Assembly (NCBI RefSeq): GCF_902502825.2
Contig: NZ_LR723670.1
Coordinates: forward strand, 1,054,001-1,118,000
Reading direction: 5' to 3'
DNA from: Pseudorhizobium flavum
Lineage (GTDB): Bacteria; Pseudomonadota; Alphaproteobacteria; Rhizobiales; Rhizobiaceae
DNA length: 64,000 nt
Part shown: one piece after another, positions 1-7,752 of the stretch
Layout: each line of letters begins with the position of its first letter
How positions within the stretch are numbered: position 1 is the stretch's first letter
The notes under the pieces: model-generated
Seen by the model: only the letters and a program-made list of their open reading frames with translations
What the model was told of the DNA's origin: nothing
Database searches by the model: none
Made by a program: the position numbers and the translations under genes

Positions 1-420
1 AACATCGGCCAGGCATCCGACGCCTCGGGCGTATCCGCCAAGATGATCCGCTATTACGAGCAGATCGGCCTGATCCGGCCCATGGGCCGCACCGGCAACA
101 ACTACCGCGTCTATGGAGACGAGGAGGTGCACATCCTCCGCTTCATCAAGCGCGCCCGCAATCTCGGCTTCTCGCTGGAGGAGACGGAGACGCTCCTGAA
201 GCTCTGGCAGGACAAGGACCGCACCAGCGCCTCCGTCAAGGAGGTGGCCGAGGTTCACATCGTCGATCTGGAGCGGCGCATTGCTGAGATGCAGGGCATG
301 GTCAAGACGCTGAAGCATCTCTCCCATTGCTGCAGCGGCGACGACCGCCCCAACTGCCCGATCCTCGACGATCTGGCGGGTGCCGCTCCGGCTCCCGTCC
401 GCGCCAAGAAACGTGCTTGA
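1..420 (+). CDS. CueR/HmrR-type copper-responsive MerR regulator (start codon outside window)
   Basis: This is a MerR-family activator that senses cytoplasmic Cu(I) and switches on copper efflux and chaperone genes. The visible 139 residues begin inside the N-terminal winged helix (NIGQASDASGVSAKMIRYYE), so only about one codon is missing. A dimerisation helix follows at about residues 75-107. The metal loop CCSGDDRPNC then places cysteines at about positions 112 and 120 of the full protein, the pair that binds Cu(I) in E. coli CueR. The next gene is a CopZ-like chaperone, and a CueR-type operator lies between them. A copper P-type ATPase gene probably lies just upstream, outside the window (inference). 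Confidence 0.93.
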   Translation, partial: NIGQASDASGVSAKMIRYYEQIGLIRPMGRTGNNYRVYGDEEVHILRFIKRARNLGFSLEETETLLKLWQDKDRTSASVKEVAEVHIVDLERRIAEMQGMVKTLKHLSHCCSGDDRPNCPILDDLAGAAPAPVRAKKRA

Positions 421-447
421 CCCTCCCACTGTGGGAAGGTGCAGAAG
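417..447 (+). promoter_or_regulatory. CueR/HmrR-type promoter with dyad in a 19-bp spacer
   Basis: TTGACC at 417-422 overlaps the regulator's stop codon. It is followed by a 19-bp spacer holding the dyad CTCCCACTGTGGGAAGG and a weak -10 (CAGAAG). MerR-family activators act on promoters with overlong 19-20 bp spacers containing a dyad of this kind, and the E. coli copA promoter has the same TTGACC plus CCTTCC/GGAAGG layout. It would drive the CopZ-like gene at 475. Confidence 0.6.
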
Positions 448-474
448 GCAATGACAACAAAAGGAGACTGCTCG

Positions 475-672
475 ATGACCACCACTTTCAACGTCCCGGA
501 CATGACCTGCGGCCACTGCGAGAAGAGCGTCCGCTCCGCCCTTGGCGAGGCACTGCCGGGCGCTGCCGTGACCGTCGACCTCGACGCCAAGCGGGTCACC
601 GTCGAAGGCGATGCCGCCCGCGCCGAAGAAGCGATCCGGGATGCCGGCTATACGCCGGAAAAGGCTGCCTGA
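475..672 (+). CDS. CopZ-like heavy-metal-associated (HMA) copper chaperone
   Basis: This 65-residue single HMA domain carries MTCGHC (Cys12, Cys15) in the first loop, the Cu(I)-binding motif of CopZ/Atx1 chaperones and of P-type ATPase N-terminal domains. It probably shuttles Cu(I) in the cytoplasm to an exporter or to the CueR-type regulator. The ATG at 475 is preferred over an in-frame ATG at 451 because AAGGAG (461-466) sits 8 nt upstream of it. It lies 54 nt after the MerR-type gene, behind a CueR-type operator, so copper induction is expected. Confidence 0.9.
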   Translation: MTTTFNVPDMTCGHCEKSVRSALGEALPGAAVTVDLDAKRVTVEGDAARAEEAIRDAGYTPEKAA

Positions 673-748
673 GGCTCGCAAGGAGAAGCCGCCCTGCGGA
701 AGCGATCCGGCAGGGCCGTGGGGGATCGCCCCCTCTCTCTGCTCGGAC

Positions 749-1153
749 TTAGACCGGTGCGGCAGTTTTCAGGTGGGGGCGAAGGGCCTCCACGACCTCC
801 TCCGGCTCGAACGGCTTGCTGAGGCAGGGGCTGCCCTGGAACCGCTCGGGAAGGAAGTGGCACTCGTATCCGGTCAGGAAGACGAACGGGATTCCCTCTT
901 CTGCAAGACGCTCGGCGAGCGGGAAGACGTCTTCGCCGCCGAGTTTTACATCGAGTGTGGCAGCATCCACGCGAATGCGCTCGTTGTTCAGCAAGTCGAG
1001 TGCCATGCGCAGATCCGACACCGGCCCGACGATGTCCGCGCCGGCATCCTCGAAGGCATCCGTAATCATCGAAGCTACCAGATACTCATCCTCCACGACC
1101 AGGACCGCTTTTCCTGCGAAGGTGGTGTCGATCTTCTCTCGTCTCGTCTCCAT
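749..1153 (-). CDS. single-domain response regulator (CheY-like receiver)
   Basis: This stand-alone receiver domain of 134 residues has no output domain. The acidic pocket is Glu21-Asp22, the phosphoacceptor is Asp68 (in ATLDVKLGG), Thr/Tyr switch residues lie in LTGYE and the conserved Lys is in LSKPF. Such proteins act as phosphate shuttles or sinks in alphaproteobacterial phosphorelays. The start at 1153 has GGAGG 8 nt upstream on the minus strand. An EcfG-like promoter at 1210-1237 suggests general-stress control. The partner kinase is not adjacent. It converges with the CopZ-like gene, and I cannot assign a pathway. Confidence 0.9.
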   Translation of the reverse strand: METRREKIDTTFAGKAVLVVEDEYLVASMITDAFEDAGADIVGPVSDLRMALDLLNNERIRVDAATLDVKLGGEDVFPLAERLAEEGIPFVFLTGYECHFLPERFQGSPCLSKPFEPEEVVEALRPHLKTAAPV

Positions 1154-1515
1154 TTTCTTGCCTCCGGTCTCTCCGGTTGCAGCCCGCTATGACAACCTGC
1201 TTTTGCGAGGATACGCAGAGGGAAGGGAGATCGTTCCCGTACGTTAGCGAACGGAGATAACCATGGGGCCTTTGAAACCGGCTCAAATAGTTCCGCGAAC
1301 CGGAGGAGGTTTGCCTCCTTTCCGGCGTCAGTGGATTTTTTGATCCGTCAACCCATTGGAGCAACAACCTTCTTTGATGCGCAGGAGGCCCTGCGGCCAA
1401 AGCGGCCTTTCCTCCCGGTAGGTGACCTCTATATTCGCCCTATCGTCTGCAGACTAAAAAGGGCGCAGACGGCTGAGGGACCAAACGCGCTCTTGCCCCA
1501 ATTCGGAGGCGCGTG
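1154..1515. other. 362-bp divergent intergenic region between response regulator and Crp-type gene
   Basis: I see no convincing gene here: the short open frames lack ribosome binding sites. The left part holds the EcfG-like promoter of the minus-strand response regulator. A CGTTC...GAACG dyad overlaps that promoter near 1232-1253. The right part, before the Crp-type gene, contains GCGGCCAAAGCGGCC near 1393-1407, a short GC dyad that may be a regulator site or chance. Confidence 0.5.
1210..1237 (-). promoter_or_regulatory. EcfG-like (general stress sigma factor) promoter
   Basis: Read on the minus strand, GGAAC (1233-1237) and CGTAT (1211-1215) are separated by 17 nt. The alphaproteobacterial EcfG consensus is GGAAC-N16/17-CGTT. 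The site lies about 60 nt upstream of the response-regulator start codon at 1153. The last -10 base is a mismatch. Similar motifs precede several other small genes in this window. Confidence 0.5.
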
Positions 1516-2232
1516 ATGGAAACTCCGCTCCAAGCCACCATTTCCAACAAGCTGCTTTCGCTGCTGCCGCCCGATGACTTCGAGCAGATCAGCGGCAAGC
1601 TCGAGCATGTCCTGCTGCCGCGAGGAACTTCGATCGGCAAGTCGGGACAGCCGATCGACTACCTCTATTTCCTGACTTCTGGCATCGGTTCGATCGTTGT
1701 GGAAACGCCGGAGGGACACCGGGCCGAAGCGGGCATGTTCGGGTTTGACGGCTATGTTCCCACCTCGGCCGTGGCCGATGTGGAACTCCACGCCCATGAC
1801 GTGAGCATTCAGGTGGATGCTGAAGCCTACCGGATGAGCTTTGCCGATTTCCGGCATGCCATGGAGACCAACCGGAGCTTTTCCCGCGTCGTCATCCGCG
1901 CCATGGAAGCCTTCTCGATCCAATTATCCTATACGCTCGCCTCGAATGCCATTCATGACGTCACCGAGCGGCTCGCTCGATGGCTGCTGATGTGCCACGA
2001 TCGCGTTCCCGGCGACGAGATCGCCCTGACCCACGAATATCTGGCGGTAATGCTTGCTGTCCGCCGCCCGAGCGTCACGACCTCCCTCCATCTTCTGGAA
2101 GGCAGCGGCTTCATCAAATCGGAGAGAGGCAAGGTCATCGTCAGGAACAGACCCGGTCTCCAGGAGTTCGCACGGGATGCCTATGGGCGACCGGAAGAGG
2201 AATACCGGCGTCTGATGAAGGACTTGTTCTGA
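1516..2232 (+). CDS. Crp/Fnr-family transcription regulator
   Basis: This 238-residue regulator has an N-terminal cyclic-nucleotide-binding-like beta roll (about residues 20-140) and a C-terminal Crp-type winged helix (about 150-215, LAVMLAVRRPSVTTSLH). There is no Fnr-type N-terminal cysteine cluster, so oxygen sensing through Fe-S is unlikely. The ATG at 1516 is preferred over the GTG at 1513 because GGAGG (1505-1509) gives 6-nt spacing. A close paralogue is encoded on the minus strand at 2551-3273. The two share long stretches around the HTH and the C-terminal EEEYRRL. The ligand and targets are unknown. Confidence 0.9.
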   Translation: METPLQATISNKLLSLLPPDDFEQISGKLEHVLLPRGTSIGKSGQPIDYLYFLTSGIGSIVVETPEGHRAEAGMFGFDGYVPTSAVADVELHAHDVSIQVDAEAYRMSFADFRHAMETNRSFSRVVIRAMEAFSIQLSYTLASNAIHDVTERLARWLLMCHDRVPGDEIALTHEYLAVMLAVRRPSVTTSLHLLEGSGFIKSERGKVIVRNRPGLQEFARDAYGRPEEEYRRLMKDLF

Positions 2233-2295
2233 GCAGGATGGTGCAGCCGGCAGGTCCTCACCATCCATCAAGGGGGTCCCCGAAGGAGACGTCCC

Positions 2296-2547
2296 GTGTC
2301 GATGAAACGATACTACTTTCATATCCGCGATGAAGGCGGCACCGTGCTGGATGAAGAAGGGGAGGAACACCGGAGCCTTGAGGAGGCACGCCAGAGTGCT
2401 GTCGATGCCATCAAGGAACTCGCCGCCGCCCGGATCAGGACGGGCGAGGTGATCGGCAACACCTTCCTGGACGTCTGCGACGAAACCGACGCGGTGCTCA
2501 AGAGCATCTCGTTCCGGCAGGTGATTGAAGAGCAGTTGAAGCGCTGA
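2296..2547 (+). CDS. DUF6894-like small protein
   Basis: This 83-residue protein opens with YYFHIRDEGGTVLDEEG, the signature of the small rhizobial family I recognise as DUF6894, whose function is unknown. The fold is predicted alpha/beta, with no signal or membrane segment. The GTG at 2296 is chosen because AAGGAG (2283-2288) is 7 nt upstream; the ATG at 2302 is 13 nt away. It sits between two Crp/Fnr paralogues and may be cotranscribed with the first one. A link to stress or redox control is only inferred from that neighbourhood. Confidence 0.75.
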   Translation: MSMKRYYFHIRDEGGTVLDEEGEEHRSLEEARQSAVDAIKELAAARIRTGEVIGNTFLDVCDETDAVLKSISFRQVIEEQLKR

Positions 2548-2550
2548 GGG

Positions 2551-3273
2551 TCAGAACTCGCCGATCAGACGGCGGTACTCCTCTTCCGGCTTGCCATAGG
2601 CGGTTGCGGCGAATTCCTGCAGGCCCCGGCGGTCGCGGATGGTAATGCGTCCGCGCTCGGCCTGGATGAGCTTCCGGCCCTCCAGCACATGCAGTGCTGT
2701 CGTGACGCTCGGCCGCCGGACGCCGAGCATCAGCGAGATGAAGTCGTGGGTGAGCGCAATCTCGTCGCCGTCCACCCGGTCATGGCACATCAGCAACCAG
2801 CGCGCGAGCCGCTCGTCCACCTGGCAAGTTACATTGCACAATGCCGTAAACGAGATTTGGGAGGAGAAGGCTTGGATAAACCGCGCCAGCAGGTTGGAGA
2901 AGGTGGGGTGTTCCGGCAGCAGCGCCTTCGCCGCGTCGAGGGGCATCCGGAATCCGCGACCTTCCACCTGGATCAGCACCTGATGCACGCTGATCGTGCC
3001 GCCCACGCCGGCAGAGGTCGGTGCGAAGCCTTCGCGGCCGAACATGCCGGCCTCCGCGCGCTGCGCCTCGGCCGCGACGGTGACCACCGAACCGATGCCG
3101 CTGCACAGGAAGTAGACATGCTCGATCTGCCCATCGGCGCCGACGATCTCGAAGCCTCGCGGAAGCTCCACCGCCTCCAGGTGGTGCGATACCGCTCCGA
3201 ACTCGCGTTCGGGCAACAGGGCTAGCAGTCGGTTTTGCGCGGCCGGGTGGTATGCGATGGACATTTTTCTCAT
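2551..3273 (-). CDS. Crp/Fnr-family transcription regulator (paralogue of 1516-2232)
   Basis: This 240-residue regulator has the same layout as its neighbour: an effector beta roll, a dimer helix and a C-terminal winged helix containing LMLGVRRPSVTTALHVLEG. Strings such as ERLARWLLMCHDRV and the tail PEEEYRRLIGEF are nearly identical in both, which points to duplication followed by divergence. No Fe-S cysteine cluster is visible. The start at 3273 has only a weak SD, and an in-frame ATG nine bases further in (3264) is possible. It is convergent with the DUF6894 gene, so the two Crp genes have separate promoters. Confidence 0.9.
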   Translation of the reverse strand: MRKMSIAYHPAAQNRLLALLPEREFGAVSHHLEAVELPRGFEIVGADGQIEHVYFLCSGIGSVVTVAAEAQRAEAGMFGREGFAPTSAGVGGTISVHQVLIQVEGRGFRMPLDAAKALLPEHPTFSNLLARFIQAFSSQISFTALCNVTCQVDERLARWLLMCHDRVDGDEIALTHDFISLMLGVRRPSVTTALHVLEGRKLIQAERGRITIRDRRGLQEFAATAYGKPEEEYRRLIGEF

Positions 3274-3555
3274 TGATGTCGGGCGGAAGGTCCGGCCGCC
3301 ATGCCCATGAGTCCCCCGGCGGTTCAGAATCGTATAGCACCGCGATTTTGCTGCGGATTTTGGGTACGGTGGCGGACAATCATGGCACGTGCACGGCTGC
3401 TCTCCGGCGGCTTCCGGGGCTGGTGCGATCCTGACGATGCAGTTCTTGGTCCCCTAGCGTACAAAGCCACATCGCCCGATCATTTCCTGATAGCCTGTCA
3501 TAAGCGTCGAACGATCTTCTCGACGGGCTCCTGCAGACATGGAAGGAGGTGCGGC

Positions 3556-3810
3556 ATGTTGACGAGACAGGACGGGCTTCAGGTTGGTGTATTCACGCCT
3601 GATGATCTCGAACTGATGCGCAATGCCTTTCACCTTGCCTTGAGCTCGGAGAAAGGCCTGGATGGAAGCGACAAGGGCGAGGACCTAGGGCGCTCCATCA
3701 TCCGGCTCTACAGGATGGGCCTTCACGAGCCCCAGAAGCTTGGCGCGGTGGCCGCGCTCATGACCTCCACGAGGCTGGTTCGCAGTACCGGGCGCCTGCA
3801 TATCTCGTGA
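3556..3810 (+). CDS. small hypothetical protein
   Basis: This 84-residue protein of unknown function is predicted mostly helical and soluble, with no signal peptide. The ATG at 3556 has a near-perfect SD, AAGGAGGT (3543-3550), so the longer upstream open frame is not used. The region FTPDDLELMRNAFHLALSS followed by SIIRLYRMGLHEPQKL resembles small helical proteins common in Rhizobiales, but I cannot name the family. The 282-bp gap before it (3274-3555) shows no other gene. Confidence 0.65.
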   Translation: MLTRQDGLQVGVFTPDDLELMRNAFHLALSSEKGLDGSDKGEDLGRSIIRLYRMGLHEPQKLGAVAALMTSTRLVRSTGRLHIS

Positions 3811-3879
3811 CCGGTTCGGGCCCCACGAGACAGCAGCCTCGCCGGCTGCCGTCCGCTAGATCCGGCTGAGGGGGCAGCG

Positions 3880-4164
3880 ATGACCGACGACCAACGGATC
3901 CTGGGCGCACGCATTTCGGGAAGGGTGCAGGGGGTAGGCTTCCGTGCCTGGACACAGGGCCAGGCACGGAAGCTGGGTCTTGCCGGATGGGTGCGCAACG
4001 AACGGGACGGAACGGTCGCCGTCGTGTTCGCGGGTCCGCCCGCGGCGGTTGCCGCCATGGTGGAATGCCTGTGGCAGGGTCCGCCCGGCGCATTGGTTTC
4101 GGCCGTGGAGACCTGGGACGAGAAGCTGGCCGATCTGCCGCCGGAGTTCCGCGTCACGCGGTGA
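3880..4164 (+). CDS. acylphosphatase
   Basis: This 94-residue alpha/beta sandwich enzyme hydrolyses the carboxyl-phosphate bond of acyl phosphates. The signature GRVQGVGFRAW supplies the phosphate-binding loop with catalytic Arg22, and GWVRN supplies catalytic Asn40. Both match the essential Arg/Asn pair of the family (positions 23 and 41 in vertebrate enzymes), and the length is typical. It stands alone, 70 nt after the preceding small gene, so it may be cotranscribed with it. A housekeeping role is likely. Confidence 0.95.
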   Translation: MTDDQRILGARISGRVQGVGFRAWTQGQARKLGLAGWVRNERDGTVAVVFAGPPAAVAAMVECLWQGPPGALVSAVETWDEKLADLPPEFRVTR

Positions 4165-4287
4165 CGCTCCCGATGGGCGGAAGGCCGCATAGCTGATCTC
4201 CGCTGCCCTCGGCGCCTCTTCCGCGAAAGTGGAGTGGGAAGGTATTTTTACCCTCTTGTGCCGGGCCTATTTCTGGTTGAGTGAGTG

Positions 4288-4306
4288 AACTCGATAGTGT
4301 CGAGTT
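4288..4306 (+). promoter_or_regulatory. perfect 19-bp dyad upstream of LuxR-type gene
   Basis: AACTCGA and TCGAGTT form perfect 7-bp arms around TAGTG, just upstream of the ATG at 4318. LuxR-type regulators bind dyads of about 20 bp, so this could be an autoregulatory operator. If the GTG at 4285 is the true start, the dyad would instead lie inside the coding region. A GATTC (GANTC, CcrM) site overlaps its edge at 4308-4312. Confidence 0.4.
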
Positions 4307-4317
4307 CGATTCCTTTA

Positions 4318-4992
4318 ATGACGAGTGAAACCCCTTTTGCCGCCGTAAGCCGAATGATGCTCGACCGGTGGCTGAAGACGGATGGGCAGCATCCTGCGAC
4401 CCCCGACACGGTCTACCAGCCGGCGCTCGATCACCTGTCGATCAAGATGCGCCTGACGGTGTTCCACATCACCGGGCCGGACCCGCTGCAATGGGAAATG
4501 CGGGCGGTGCGGCATTCGGGCTTCACATCCCGGCTCCTCAACATCAACCAGCTCTTCGCGGATTGCCGCATCGGCGACTTCAAGGATCGCCGTTATATGG
4601 AGGAGGCAGTCATCCCGAGGCTGCTGGAGGTCTCCAGGATCCAGCAGCCGCGCATCGAGTTGGTGAAGACCCGCCTTCTGGGCGTCAGTCTCGGCTATGA
4701 CAGGATCCTTCTTCCGCAGAAGAATGCCGAGGCTCCCGAGTGGATCATATCCAGCTCCTATGCCCGCTTCCTGCTCAGCCGGCCGCAGGAGCAGGCGAAC
4801 CTGGATGTGGCTGACGAAGCCATCACCCAGCTTCTGGTCGAGGGCGCGACGGCGAAGGAGATCGCGGCCATGCTCGGCGTTTCACACCGGACCGTGGAGC
4901 ATCGCCTGAGCCGTCTGAAGGAGCGCATGGGCGCGCGCAACACGGTGCATCTCGTCGCCATGCTCATGGCGGGCCATATCGACCGCTCCTGA
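4318..4992 (+). CDS. LuxR-type helix-turn-helix regulator
   Basis: The protein has 224 residues from the ATG at 4318 (235 if the GTG at 4285 is used). The C-terminal ~60 residues form a LuxR/FixJ-type HTH: LLVEGATAKEIAAMLGVSHRTVEHRL spans the recognition helix, followed by LKERMGARNTVHLVA. The N-terminal ~150 residues include WEMRAVRHSGFTSRLLNINQ and look like a PAS-like or unknown sensor fold. There is no receiver domain and no autoinducer-domain signature that I can identify. It converges with the flagellin gene (6 bp apart), so a role in motility is possible but not shown. Confidence 0.85.
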   Translation: MTSETPFAAVSRMMLDRWLKTDGQHPATPDTVYQPALDHLSIKMRLTVFHITGPDPLQWEMRAVRHSGFTSRLLNINQLFADCRIGDFKDRRYMEEAVIPRLLEVSRIQQPRIELVKTRLLGVSLGYDRILLPQKNAEAPEWIISSSYARFLLSRPQEQANLDVADEAITQLLVEGATAKEIAAMLGVSHRTVEHRLSRLKERMGARNTVHLVAMLMAGHIDRS

Positions 4993-4998
4993 ACGGGC

Positions 4999-6786
4999 TC
5001 AGCGGAAGAGCTGGAGCATGTGCTCGGCATTGGCATTGGCGATGGAAAGCGCCTGGATCGCCAGCTGCTCCTGCGTCTGCAACGCCTTCAGCCGGGTCGA
5101 CGCCTCGTCCATGTCGGCATCGACGAGACGGCCCACCCCCTGGTCAAGCTTGGCCATGGACTGCTGCACGAACTCCGTCTGCATCCCGATGCGCATCTGC
5201 AGCGCTCCAAGCACCGACGCCCCCGCGATGACTTTGCTGGTCGCAGTGTCGACGTAGGTGATGTACTCGCCCAGCAGGTCTGGCCGCTTGACGATATCGA
5301 CATCGAGAAGCTTCATTGTCGCGAGCGGTTCGATGCTGACGACGACGTCAGACAGAACGACACGGGTCGAGGATCCGGAAAGACGATCGGTGAGAGGATT
5401 GGAGCGGATGCTCAGGCTCCAGGGTGAGGTGACTTCCACCACCACGTCCCAGTCCTGCTCCAGGACCGACTGGAGAAGGACAGCCATTTCCTCGGCCGTC
5501 TCCACCTTGCCCGTGTCCTTGCCCAGAACGGTATTCACATAGGTACGGTCGAAGGAGTGATGGGTGGCCGGCTGGCCGTTGATCGAGAAGTTGAAGTCGA
5601 TCTGTACACCGTCTGCGTTGTTTCCATCCTTGTGGAGGGTGAATGGTTCGAACGAGAGGCCCAGAGCTGCACGCTGTCCATAGCCGGAGAGGCCGTCAGA
5701 GACGCCGGTATCAGCAAACGAACTCGTCACGTTGGAAACGCCGACATAGGAGCCGGTGAGCCCGAGCGTGCGATCCTCCAGCGTCCCAATGCCCATCGTT
5801 ACAGGGTCATGGATCCAGTTGTTGGGGCCGACACGCATGCTCCAGTTGGAGTATACGTGTGCACCCGAGCCAGCGAGGAGGACATTCAGGATCTCGGCAT
5901 ACTTTTCGTTGGTGTCGATCACACCGTTCCAGCCCGGCTTAAGCGTGTCCAGCACGGCGCGGGTGATCGTGACCGTGGTTGTATGGCCCGCCTCGAGAGG
6001 AGCAGCAAACCCTGTGGCAGGGTCGTCGGCATCAACGGTAACGTCGAATTCTATGATGTCTGACGGATCATCGAAGACAAGCGGGCCCGGGAAATCAAAC
6101 GTCTTGAGCGGACGTCCTCCTGTTCCCTGTATCTGCGGTGCCCATTGCTCGATCCATTTGGCGTCGTTGTCCCAATAGCCGATCCGACGGATGCCGCCGA
6201 TGTTGCCAACGTCACGGGCATCTCCCTGAAGAAGGCCGCCGCCTGTGCTGTTGAAGAGCGAGACCTGCGACAGGTGGATCTTCATGCGTTCGACGGCCAC
6301 GCCGTCGGTCTTGCTTCGGGTGAAGCCTGCGACCACGGAGACCTGGTTGGTCTGGTCGTCGTAGATCTCGGGAACATCCGTGTTCAGCCAGTTCTGTCCG
6401 CTGAAGCTCGATGACCGGGCGATCTCCTGAATCTGCCGCTTGAATTGCTCCAGCTCCTCCTGGATCTTCGTCTTGTCGACGCCGTCCTCGGTGGCAGCCA
6501 CCAGGCGCGCCTTGAACTGGTGCATGACGTCCACGACGGCACTCATGCCCGTATAGGCCGTGTCGACCTTGGCCGCACCCAGCCCCAGCGCATCGACCAC
6601 GGCCGCCGTCGCCTTGTTGTCCGACTTCATCGTCGTCGAGATCGACCAGTAGGCGGCATTGTCGGTTGCCGTCTGGATCCGCAGTCCCGTACTGACCTGC
6701 GCCTGGCTCTGCTGCATGCTCGCGCCGATGGTGCGCAGCGTCTGGAGGGCCGCAATTGCCGTGTGGTTGGTGAGGATGCTTGTCAT
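4999..6786 (-). CDS. flagellin, unusually long (595 aa)
   Basis: This is a flagellar filament subunit. The conserved N-terminal D0/D1 region (about residues 1-140, with STGLRIQTATDNAAYWSIST) and C-terminal D1/D0 region (about 510-595, ending IANANAEHMLQLFR) are both intact. The ~370-residue middle, which would form surface-exposed D2/D3 domains, is far longer than in typical rhizobial flagellins of 320-400 residues and has no recognisable motif. It lies alone here, away from other flagellar genes. Upstream are a CtrA-type half site TTAACCAT and a TACCTG palindrome. A lone long flagellin may be a specialised minor filament protein. Confidence 0.9.
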   Translation of the reverse strand: MTSILTNHTAIAALQTLRTIGASMQQSQAQVSTGLRIQTATDNAAYWSISTTMKSDNKATAAVVDALGLGAAKVDTAYTGMSAVVDVMHQFKARLVAATEDGVDKTKIQEELEQFKRQIQEIARSSSFSGQNWLNTDVPEIYDDQTNQVSVVAGFTRSKTDGVAVERMKIHLSQVSLFNSTGGGLLQGDARDVGNIGGIRRIGYWDNDAKWIEQWAPQIQGTGGRPLKTFDFPGPLVFDDPSDIIEFDVTVDADDPATGFAAPLEAGHTTTVTITRAVLDTLKPGWNGVIDTNEKYAEILNVLLAGSGAHVYSNWSMRVGPNNWIHDPVTMGIGTLEDRTLGLTGSYVGVSNVTSSFADTGVSDGLSGYGQRAALGLSFEPFTLHKDGNNADGVQIDFNFSINGQPATHHSFDRTYVNTVLGKDTGKVETAEEMAVLLQSVLEQDWDVVVEVTSPWSLSIRSNPLTDRLSGSSTRVVLSDVVVSIEPLATMKLLDVDIVKRPDLLGEYITYVDTATSKVIAGASVLGALQMRIGMQTEFVQQSMAKLDQGVGRLVDADMDEASTRLKALQTQEQLAIQALSIANANAEHMLQLFR

Positions 6787-6789
6787 CTG

Positions 6790-6834
6790 TACCTGCCGCG
6801 CTGTTACCTGCAGGTATGCTTTACAAATGGTTAA
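6790..6834 (-). promoter_or_regulatory. flagellin upstream region with CtrA half site and TACCTG repeats
   Basis: On the minus strand TTAACCAT (6827-6834) matches the 8-mer CtrA motif reported for Rhizobiales, about 41 nt upstream of the flagellin start codon. Between it and the gene lie the perfect 12-bp palindrome TACCTGCAGGTA (6805-6816) and a third TACCTG half (6790-6795). CtrA control of flagellar genes is known in alphaproteobacteria. The palindrome could bind another regulator or shape the leader RNA. Confidence 0.5.
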
Positions 6835-6978
6835 CGGAAGTTACCCGGGACCTCCGTAGAATTACCGTCGCGGTGGAATTCTCGGCCCCCGGGAAGGCGA
6901 TGTAGGGAGAGGGTAAGTGCGCGTCGGTGCGACAGGGCGAGCCGGCAGATAATTTCGACGTCCTCGCGCTTCCAAATG

Positions 6979-7006
6979 AAAAAGGGCCCCTGACGGAGCC
7001 CTTTTT
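6979..7006 (-). terminator. rho-independent terminator after omp25-like gene
   Basis: AAAAAGGGC (6979-6987) and GCCCTTTTT (6998-7006) form a perfect 9-bp stem with a 10-nt loop. It is A/T-flanked on both sides, so it could work in both directions. It lies 20 nt past the stop codon of the outer-membrane protein gene. Confidence 0.85.
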
Positions 7007-7025
7007 GCATGCTTCTTGGGAAGGA

Positions 7026-7664
7026 TCAGAACTTCACACCGATACCGACCTGTACGACGTGCTGGTCGAAGTCAGCCTCGATGCCGGGGCCGAGATCAGC
7101 ATTGCTGTAGTCGTTATAGCGATATTCCAAACGACCGAACATGTTGTCGGTGAAGGCATGGTCGATACCAGCGCCGAGCGTCCAGCCATGTGCGGTGTCG
7201 CTTTCATCGAAGCCGCCGGGGCCCGTGAGTTCGACGTTGGTTGCGGTCCAGCCGCCTGCTGCGTAGATCAGCGTGCGGTCCATGGCGTAACCGACACGGC
7301 CACGAACGGAGCCGGAGAAGCCGGTTTCACCTTCAAAGCCGCCGCCGATTGCCTCGTCGTTCCAGTCGTAGTTCAGGTCACCTTCGATACCGGCAACGAA
7401 GCCGTTGGACATCTGCCAGTTGTAGCCGGCAAACGCACCAAAGCGACCGCCGTCGAAGCTGCCGTCATCGGCCAGGCCATCGATCGAACCATCGCCCCAG
7501 CCGTAGCCGCCGTGGACACCGAGATACGGGCCGCTCCAGCTGAATGCGGCCGGCATTTCAACGGCAGCCGGTGCTTCCGGAACATATTCCACGGCGTCGG
7601 CGGCAAGAGCCGAGGTGGATGCCAGCATTGCAACGCTTGCTGCCAGGATGAGAGTTCTCTTCAT
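7026..7664 (-). CDS. Omp25/RopB-type outer membrane beta-barrel protein
   Basis: This 212-residue porin-like protein has a clear signal peptide (MKRTLILAASVAMLASTSALA, cleaved near residue 21). The mature chain of alternating strands starts with SWSGPYLGVHGGYGWG and ends with aromatic-rich strands and a terminal Phe (QVGIGVKF), as in the eight-stranded Omp25/Omp31/RopB family of rhizobia and Brucella. The ATG at 7664 is chosen because AAGGAG lies 8-10 nt upstream; the frame opens 33 nt earlier without an SD. It is probably abundant in the outer membrane. A good terminator follows, and dyads lie upstream. Confidence 0.9.
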   Translation of the reverse strand: MKRTLILAASVAMLASTSALAADAVEYVPEAPAAVEMPAAFSWSGPYLGVHGGYGWGDGSIDGLADDGSFDGGRFGAFAGYNWQMSNGFVAGIEGDLNYDWNDEAIGGGFEGETGFSGSVRGRVGYAMDRTLIYAAGGWTATNVELTGPGGFDESDTAHGWTLGAGIDHAFTDNMFGRLEYRYNDYSNADLGPGIEADFDQHVVQVGIGVKF

Positions 7665-7718
7665 GATGCGTCTCCTTACTCGAATGCGGATGCCCAAGAT
7701 GTAGTCTATCTCACTGAT

Positions 7719-7752
7719 AAAGCTGTAGCTGAATTACAACAGCTTTTTGTAA
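7719..7752. promoter_or_regulatory. overlapping dyads in the omp25-like/selO divergent region
   Basis: AAAGCTGT (7719-7726) pairs with ACAGCTTT (7739-7746), and the overlapping TTACAA (7734-7739) pairs with TTGTAA (7747-7752). The block is AT-rich and about 55-90 nt upstream of the outer-membrane protein start, where its promoter should be. The rest of the 343-bp gap (7665-8007) shows nothing I can name. Confidence 0.4.
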
